Below, piece after piece: positions 57,081 to 64,000 of a stretch of 64,000 nt of DNA (its first letter is position 1; each line of letters begins with the position of its first letter). Made by a program: the position numbers and the translations under genes. The notes below the pieces were generated by a model, which saw nothing but the letters and a program-made list of their open reading frames with translations, did no database searches and was not told where the DNA came from. Source of the stretch: Oxytricha trifallax (taxonomy: Eukaryota > Ciliophora > Spirotrichea > Sporadotrichida > Oxytrichidae). The stretch is from assembly GCA_000711775.1 (NCBI GenBank), contig ARYC01002447.1:1-64000 (forward strand). Reading direction: 5' to 3'.

Positions 57081-58778
57081 AATATGCAGCAATCTCTCAA
57101 ATTATTTAATAATCAAAATTTATACATGCTTTTTATATTCATAATAATGAGAGTTGAACATAAAATAAATGCCAAAATATTAAAAATATATATAAAAACT
57201 AGAAGTGCCTGTTATTTCATAATTAAAAATTTATGCAAAAAACATATGTATTAAATCGCTTTAGTTATTTACAGTTCAAATACTAATTGAATTGTAATTA
57301 AAATAAAGCTAAATAATATAGCATTTTATATAATATAATTAATCTATTATCTTTTAGTTACTTTTAATAAAATTAATTTTGATACTACAAAATTTGAAAT
57401 TTGATCAAATAATTAAATTCATTATATATATTAATTAATTCGCTGTTTATAGATACTTGCATTGTTGACTTCTTTAGAAAGAATTAATTCATGATTGTTT
57501 TATTTTTATTTATATGACAAAATATGTGAATAAAAAATCCTCTAACACTCAAAATTGTTTATGTTGAATAATAATCCAGTATTTTTATCGAATAATTTTT
57601 TACAGTCTTACTCCTACGAACTCTATATAATAAAAGCTCTTTCATTAGTTAACATAAAATATTTCTAAATGACTCTTCTAAAATTATATAGCTATACATT
57701 TAGTTCAATTGATTGTGCAGCCATCTACCTCTAACTGCTAATCTTTAATTCTGACCTTTTAGTATGTTTTTATTCAAAAAATCTCACTGTTCTTTTAGCC
57801 TATCCCTTATCCACTCTTCAAAGTTCATAGAAATGAAGTTAATGGTAATTATCAAGTTAGAGACTAAACATGCTTGAGTTTATAGTAAGATACTGCTTGA
57901 CATTGATTTATTGATTGATGATTAATTAAGTGAGTTAATCCTATTTAATACATACTTAATAGTCTTACATTAATTTTTAACTATTTGTCTTGGCTTTCTT
58001 TTTCTTTTTTATGAATATTGGCTTTTTAAAACAACTATCTATTTGTTACTAGGTTACATCCTTCAAATATCCACATTTTCCCATGTTTTAATAATAATAA
58101 GTAGTAATAATAGGTCGTATTAATTTAATTTAAGTAAAGGTTAAATAATTAAATTACAGGTGTAAAAATAAGGAGAACTATAGTTCTCATAAATATAGAA
58201 AGGGAGTATAAATAAAATACAAATTAATTTTGAAAATATCTCAACATTAATATCTGATTGCCTATCCTATCAATAAATCTTTATATAGTTTATGATATTC
58301 AATATTAAATCAAGAATCACCTATATAAAACTGAACAAACTAGAGAAAAATTTTACTAAATTTGATTATTGGAAATTCCTATAACAATATGTAATTAACT
58401 TAAATTTTAAATATAGTGAAAGTACCTTACACCACCAAATTTATTTTTTTAAGTATTTATTTACAAAAAATTATAAATTTCTCTTCGCTAATGCTTCAAG
58501 ATTAAACAGTTGTTCAAGAGTATTGTGAATTATGATTATTGCAATAAATAGATTATTTTATAAATTTCTTTTTTCTCATAATTTAAACAAATTAGTTCAA
58601 TTTATTTCCTTTTAAAAAGCAGATTTATTCAACACTATAAATAGATTGCTAAGTGTGTTTTGACTTTTAGTTTGAATATCTTTACGATTATAGCTAGATA
58701 GATATTTTAAATTGAAAAATAGTTATTTCGTTGTGAAGTATATAATGGCTGGATAATGATTTAGAGGAAGTAGCCAGT
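57081..58778. other. AT-rich stretch with one small minus-strand candidate
   Basis: At about 57830-57700 (minus) a frame MNFEEWIRDRLKEQ meets a TGA and continues DFLNKNILKGQNQRLAVRGR; the Trp-like position of the TGA is noted. Otherwise nothing supported. Confidence 0.25.
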
Positions 58779-58859
58779 CAAAACCCCAAAACCACTTAAT
58801 GAGGTTTATAAGTGCTTTGATATGTAGGGAATTTGTTAGGGGTTGGTGTTATTAATTAA

Positions 58860-59919
58860 ATGCGAGACTAAAATTACAAGCTTTTGGGGTCTATTTATGA
58901 TGAAGATTATATAATTTAATGTTTAAACTGCGTTATAGATGTGATATGTATGGTGAATAAGTCAAACCAGTACTGAACTATAAGTCTATTGCACTGCTCT
59001 TAAAGCGTAGGCCATCAACTGTTCGCTCTCACTGCTTGAAAGTTGTGTAATTAAAGCAATAATAGCTGAATTCTTAGCCTAAGAGGAAGTCAAAATTTTT
59101 ATAGAAGCATATTGACTATCTTATTAATGAAAAAACTTTGAAATTGGGCTCACTTCTCTCTCAACTAACGAGCTATTATGTTTCACCGCCAGTTCCCTGA
59201 GTTGAAGATTTCTGCATAGTCTGTTGCAAACATTTCTAAACGAAATGGTATCTCTTACAAAGGTGTGAATCGTATCAAGAGAGTAATTGATTTCAATCTG
59301 CCATTTTACAACAACAACTTAAATTATATTTTTAATTAAATGCAGAGAGCCTAATAGAATAATATTAAGTTTATTCATGCTGACGAGGCTGTGTTTACCT
59401 TCAACACTTTCATCTAGAAGTCTTGGTATAAGAGGCATAGTAATATAGAAGTATATGACTAGAAAGTCAAGGTATAAACAATGGCAATTCTTGGAGGAAT
59501 TAGCGAGGATGCTGGTTTAGAAACTTATGTTATTCATCCTCGCTCTATTAAGACAGAGCAGTATATAAAGTTCTTAGAGCAGCTGAGAGAGAAATACCCT
59601 GAATAAGAGATTATACTATTCGTTGATAATCTTTCTGTTCATAAGACTAAAGAAACAAGGAAGAGTTATGAACAACTTAGAATAACGCCAGTGTTCAACG
59701 TACCTTACAGTCCATAGTTTAATGGAATGAGTTCTACTGGAGTATATTAAAAGGCCATTACAAGAAACTGCTGCTATACCACTTGATGCATGACCTACCT
59801 ATCGATACAGTAGACTTTATTAAAAGCTCAGCGAAGAGAGTGATAATTAATTAGCTTAAAAGTATGCGAAAGAAGGGAGAGTGAATGTATATAAATAAGT
59901 TTTGTAGTTAAGTTAATGA
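58860..59919 (+). pseudogene. TBE-4 transposase, at least three frameshifts
   Basis: Compared with TBE-2 and TBE-3 it lacks one base near 58919, two near 59133 and one near 59722. The last falls in FNGIEFYW, destroying the reading of the catalytic Glu. The Asp motifs (FIHADEAVFTFN, LFVDNLSVHK) can still be read. It ends TGA 59917-59919, 9 bp before the stop of the 22-kDa gene on the other strand. No active enzyme is expected. Confidence 0.88.
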
Positions 59920-59928
59920 ATATTTAAG

Positions 59929-60713
59929 TCACATTTAAAAATTTTTAGAGGGAGCTGGCTTCACTTTCTTTTCTTCTACTTCTTGCTTCCCTCTTCATAA
60001 GTTTCTTCTCTTGGTGCCAGCTCCAGCACCCATGTTCATTGACTCTAGAGGCTAAATATTTGAATAAAGTCTCTTGCTAACTTCATACTTTGTCTGCGAC
60101 TTTCGCTCTCTGTGAAGCTTGCTCTATTCCTTCATCAAGAAGATACCAGTTCCAGATTTTTCCAAAGAGTTAAACTACAAATCTTACTAGAAATATAAGG
60201 GTGCTTCTGCAGCTCTGATAGCCAGCTCTCACTTATCTTGATCCCTTGTTTGTCCTTATCTTCTGAGATGCTGTACCTTTTCTTTTGAGATTCTTGAATA
60301 ATTTCTTTCAAGTAATCTCCTTTAATCGTTGCAAGTATGCCAAAGAAATAGTTTCTTTCAGGTAGGTTATTTGAAAACTGCTTCTATGTAGGCAGGTACT
60401 GCGAAATCTCTGGGTCCTTCATAGCATCATCATATAAGTTAGTCAATCAAATCTCTGGATAGTTTGGAATGTCTGCAAACTTTACATCTTAAGTTTTCAA
60501 TGCTTTCTTCTCTTCGCAGAGTATTGCTCTTAGAAATGAAATTTTAGTACCTTCAATCGTTGGCAGAAACAAACCAACTACATAATCAAGATTAGCTACT
60601 ATGAGTTCATTACCTTGCTGCACCAGGTAGCGATGGAAATCCTCCTTGCTTCTAAATCTTTGAATCAATTCTTGTGCTTGCACTCTTTTCATTGCATCAT
60701 TCATTGACTCCAT
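59929..60713 (-). CDS. TBE-4 22-kDa ORF gene (frame intact to the intron-like segment)
   Basis: Starts MESMNDAMKRVQAQ at 60713. The first frame runs intact to TGA 60135-60137, 192 residues, which is the size that gave this ORF its 22-kDa name. It contains RFRSKEDFHRYLVQQ, GLFLPTIEGTKISFLRAI, RNYFFGILATIKGDYLKE and ELQKHPYIS. Past KHPYIS the 26-nt segment 60162-60187 has the donor GTAAGATTTG but ends GG, not AG. The conserved downstream coding (GTGIFLMKEQSKLHRERK ... MNMGAGAGTKRRN) is still present in another frame, up to TGA 59929-59931 or an earlier TGA in the tail. An upstream in-frame ATG at 60758 exists but is not conserved. Function unknown. Confidence 0.8.
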
Positions 60714-60859
60714 CTTGTTTACAGATCTAATGTAAAACTTACTATTAAATATGAGCATCCTATAGGAGGTCAGCCTCTTAGAGGGATATGGAGAAGGTTA
60801 TGATAACTGGTTTCAAACTTGAGAGATTGATTTTAATTTATACTGTTATAGTTCCATAT

Positions 60860-60990
60860 TTTTTAATTTAAATTGGTACGTACTTAATTAGGAGCATCCT
60901 AATTTTAATCATAAAATAACAAATACCTCCTAAAGCAGTACGTACTTAATAAGGTGCACTTCCTAAATCGGTCAGTGCTGTAATCAACTT
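60860..60990. promoter_or_regulatory. Repeated GTAC-centred motifs between divergent TBE-4 genes
   Basis: ATTGGTACGTACTTAATTAG and CAGTACGTACTTAATAAGG occur here, the reverse of the TBE-2 array; some units present in TBE-2 and TBE-3 are missing. Confidence 0.4.
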
Positions 60991-61168
60991 ATTATTGAAA
61001 GTAAAATGGTTACTTCCTCACCTATATTTAGAGATGGATCGTCTCTTAACACTCATAATTCTTATCTAATACTCTAAGAACTCCCCTTGAAACTTGTAGG
61101 CTTGCAAAGGTCTTATATAAGCTCTCAGTTATAGAGGTAGTTATATAATTTTAAATTCAAATTTAAAT

Positions 61169-62580
61169 ATGACCGCTAACATTTTAAGAAAAACAACAGC
61201 ATTTCCATCCATCTAAATGAGACTTACCTTTGGCAGCAATAAAAAGTGTGATAGTAGTGAGATGAACTCTCTTAAAGAACTACCAGAGCTATCACTTGAA
61301 GTCTCTGTTATTAAAATAGAAATTAATAATAGAAAATAAATGGCAAACGAGTGTGTGGGAGACAGAGAGGAAGAGAAAGGTATTAATGAAATTCCTATAC
61401 AAACTGAAGAGGTTGAAGTCTATTTTTGTGAGCTGTGTGAGAGAGAGTTTGCTCATAAATCAAGCTGGTACAGACATATGAAGGAGCATAGAGAAGCCAA
61501 GCCCAATATACTTATAGCATGATAACATAGATGCAAAGTATGACTGCTTTGAGTGCCATAAGCAATACTCTCATACAAAAGACTTGAAGAAGCATCTTTT
61601 AAAAGCTCACAAGAAAAATATAGAAGTTGAGAATCATGAAGTTGAGTTGAAGCTTCTCAACAAAAGAAAAGCGAGGGAATATTCTAAGGTCGTAGTGCCT
61701 GAATAAGCTAGAGAATTAGAGTACGTTAAGAAGGCAGGCAACTAACTAACCTCTGAAATCACAAAAATCATTATCAAAATTCAATACAAGAGAATACCAG
61801 TTCTTGCGTAGATAGATTTAGATGCTTCTCTTTAAAGTTATCTAATTATAGAGGACTCCTTTGATAAGAAAGTTACCAATGATCATTAATATGCTTACAA
61901 GGTTTATCCTTTCAAATATCTCTTAAGTGATGATAAATATTAGATGGAGTTTACTAACTAGTATCAAGTACTCACTCAAGAAAAATTTAAAGATTGTAAG
62001 TACTTAATCAAGCTAGATGCTGTTCTATTCGCCAAAGATCATATTGCTTTCAGACTCCCACTCTATGAAATAATCCTCAGAGATTTCATTAGTGATCAAA
62101 GGAATCATAAGTAGTTTGCTTTGATAGCAACTTAAACCTTAGAGGGCACAAGAGAGTTACATAAGTTAGGCTTTGTTCACAGAGGTTTGAAGCCTGAGAA
62201 TATAATGATAAACTTTTTACCTGCAAGAGTGACAATTACTGACTTCAACAGAGCATTAAGGGTGGAAGTATCAAGGCTAGGAAGTGTAATGGGAACTCCA
62301 GGCTATTATCCAGAAAGAGAAGACTGGAGAGACGGAGACTTTCAATGGGATTTGTGGGCAATAGCAACAATAATAATAGAATGCGATATGCCACGCAAAG
62401 ATTATTACTCAACAAGTTGTGAAAAGGATGCGAAGCAAAGAATAAAGCAATTTATAGATAAAACAAGAGTATTTCAAGCAATGAAATAGATGGCAGAGTA
62501 AGTAATAATCAAGCCAAACTCGCGATCAGACACATCGATAGAGTAAATAGAATAGTGGTTGAGTAAAATTAACTACAGAC
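61169..62580 (+). pseudogene. TBE-4 zinc-finger/kinase gene; one frameshift and a changed catalytic residue
   Basis: Starts ATGACCGCTAAC. The first finger is FCELCEREFAHKSSWYRH (C-x2-C-x12-H-x3-H). A one-base shift near 61504-61516 separates it from the second finger (CFECHKQYSHTKDLKKHL). Past that the frame is open through the kinase half: YAYKVYPFKYLLSDD, the catalytic loop FVHRGLKPENIMIN, TITDFNRALRV, GTPGYYPEREDW and WDLWAIATIIIECD. The Asp of HRD is Gly (HRG, near 62180), so this copy would be a pseudokinase even if the shift were absent. I find no TGA before the right terminus, so the frame appears to run into the inverted repeat and beyond. Confidence 0.8.
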
Positions 62581-62727
62581 CTCTTCCACATTATCCAAAA
62601 GTGCATTTTTTAGTGATTAAATTAAATACATTTACTATATATTTCACATTAAAACCTATTAATAACCCCAACCCCGAACAAATTCCCTACAAATCAAAGC
62701 ACTTATAAACCTCATTAAGGGGTTTTA

Positions 62728-64000
62728 AGTAGTTGATAATTAAAAAAAATAACTTTACTTATAGAAAATTTAGCTTGTTTAAAACTCTCTATAAATATAA
62801 TTATTATAGTTTTTCTTAATAAACACTTTAATTTTTTTTAATTTGTATATTTGTTAGATTTACAATTTATTAAATAATTTGTATTTTTTTTAAAGTGTTA
62901 AAAATTGCTTTAAACTTTATTTTAATTTGTCAATAGTGTTACAATTTTATACACTTCTTATTTTAAAACAAACTTGGAATTATCATGGACATAAAAACAT
63001 TGAGAAGAATAAAAATAAATGGTTCAATGTATTAATAACATTTCCACATTAACATAGATTATTATTCATTCAAATTAGTAAAATAATCGTGAATAAAAAT
63101 ATCCTTAAATACAAGAAATAAATTATATAAAAATCATTGACTTTAAAATCATATAAATCAGAAATCTACTTGATTAAAAATCAAATAATATATTATTGTG
63201 AATTATATTTTCAAAATTTTCATATTTTTTCTTCTTGAGACCATTTATTTTACTAATATAAATAATTTATAGCTTTAACTAAATATATAATTTAATTTGA
63301 TAACAAATATGAAGTTTGATTTTTATCTATATTTAATATAATTTATTCATATTAATAATATTAAATATTTTCAATTAATTTACTAATAATAAAATCAAGT
63401 CTTAAAAAATAAAAAATTTTATAGTATAAAATTAATTATTTCACTAGAATTTTAAACAATAATAAATTAACTTTCATATTAGAAAAAAAATTAAAAAATT
63501 AAAAATAATTTCAAATAATTTATATTAAGTTAGAAATAACAATTATAAATATAATAGAAATGGGCGCAAGCAGTAAAAATATAATTTTTCTACTAGCGCC
63601 CATTTAAAGATAATTAAATAAAAATCAAGTAAATTTATTAAAAATAATTATGATGATGTTTGGAGAATTATTCATTTATAATATCAATGTATTTTTATAG
63701 CTTAAATATTTACTATTTTTAACTATTTTGACTTATTATACGAATAGATTTATCATATTTCGGTATCATTTTAAAATTAATTAAGTTTTTTAGATATCAC
63801 AAATATAAATTTTATTTTATTTTATTTGACCAATAATTTCACTATAAATTCTCTGATATCCAACCATATTCATTGAAATAGGGATATTTTGCTTATTTAA
63901 TCGTTAACTGTTAACTATATATTATATGTAATCAAATAATCAACAACTTCATACATAATGAGATGTTAAAATTAATCTTAAAGAAATAATTACATATTTT
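62728..64000. other. AT-rich stretch with one GC-rich hairpin
   Basis: Very AT-rich. The only feature is an inverted repeat: AAATGGGCGC (63558-63567) and GCGCCCATTT (63596-63605), 28-nt spacer. No gene or transposon end seen. Confidence 0.6.

Larger units (their letters stand above)
58779..62727 (+). mobile_element. TBE-4: full-length but decayed TBE transposon, AGT target duplication
   Basis: The left end is CAAAACCCCAAAACCAC (one base off the C4A4 repeat). The right end stops after AAGGGGTTTTA, so one G4T4 unit is missing there. AGT flanks it at 58776-58778 and 62728-62730, fitting the ANT target. Gene order is transposase (+), 22-kDa (-), kinase (+), as in TBE-1; sequence is close to TBE-2 and TBE-3. 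Several frameshifts show it is inactive. Confidence 0.93.

Noticed and set aside
60714..60758. Upstream start of the TBE-4 22-kDa gene at 60758
   Set aside because: The extra N-terminal residues come from the AT-rich leader and are not conserved in TBE-1, -2 or -3; the MES start at 60713 is.

Overview
This window looks like germline (micronuclear) DNA of a stichotrich ciliate of the Oxytricha/Sterkiella type. Three things point there. Four elements carry C4A4/G4T4 telomere-like termini, which is the hallmark of TBE (telomere-bearing element) transposons. Every recognisable protein only reads through if TAA and TAG are glutamine and TGA is the sole stop. Most of the window is very AT-rich, gene-poor DNA with small islands of higher GC, as expected for IES/intergenic germline DNA with scattered macronuclear-destined segments (MDSs). 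Species-level assignment (Oxytricha trifallax) is inference. Because TGA is the only stop, open frames of 100-200 codons occur by chance in this AT-rich DNA, so length alone was not accepted as evidence of coding.

Layout. 1-155 is the right end of a TBE. 157-1311 plus 5412-5660 is a superfamily-2 helicase-like gene split by a complete TBE (TBE-1, 1312-5411). 5661-13450 is mostly AT-rich, with small coding-like islands (9.0-9.7 kb) and repeats. 13454-15084 is a 1.6-kb retroposon-like element (copy A). 15198-19349 is a 4.15-kb element with ~100-bp inverted termini and three decayed genes. 22258-22667 is a palindromic foldback element. 24148-25715 is retroposon copy B. 25950-28010 is a decayed LINE with a reverse-transcriptase motif. 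29700-31272 is a strongly diverged, TBE-related transposon remnant cut by TBE-2 (31275-35345). 35346-36040 is a short inverted-repeat element with coding-like cargo, followed by a tRNA-derived SINE-like sequence (36.7-36.97 kb). 39.3-39.96 kb is a coding-like island. 41067-41484 is a second copy of the foldback element. 42562-45104 is a ~0.9-kb palindrome carrying retroposon copy C, itself abutting the truncated TBE-3 (45105-48563). 48564-49042 is a truncated retroposon copy D. 51.2-52.6 kb is a striking GC-rich island of unknown content. 55-57.1 kb has several weak coding candidates. 58779-62727 is TBE-4, and the rest is AT-rich.

How the genes relate. Each TBE encodes a DDE transposase (~42 kDa), a convergent gene traditionally called the 22-kDa ORF, and a divergent zinc-finger/protein-kinase gene. 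The transposase and 22-kDa genes end 6-9 bp apart, tail to tail, and the 22-kDa and kinase genes are divergent from a shared region full of GTAC-centred repeats. Only TBE-2 and TBE-3 have an intact transposase frame; TBE-1 and TBE-4 have several frameshifts. The most novel points are a candidate 26-nt intron in the 22-kDa gene that would extend the protein to ~250 residues, a diverged TBE-like family at 29.7-31.3 kb, a 1.6-kb retroposon family sharing a 3' hairpin tail and ~15-bp target duplications, and the nested insertion history at 42.5-49 kb.
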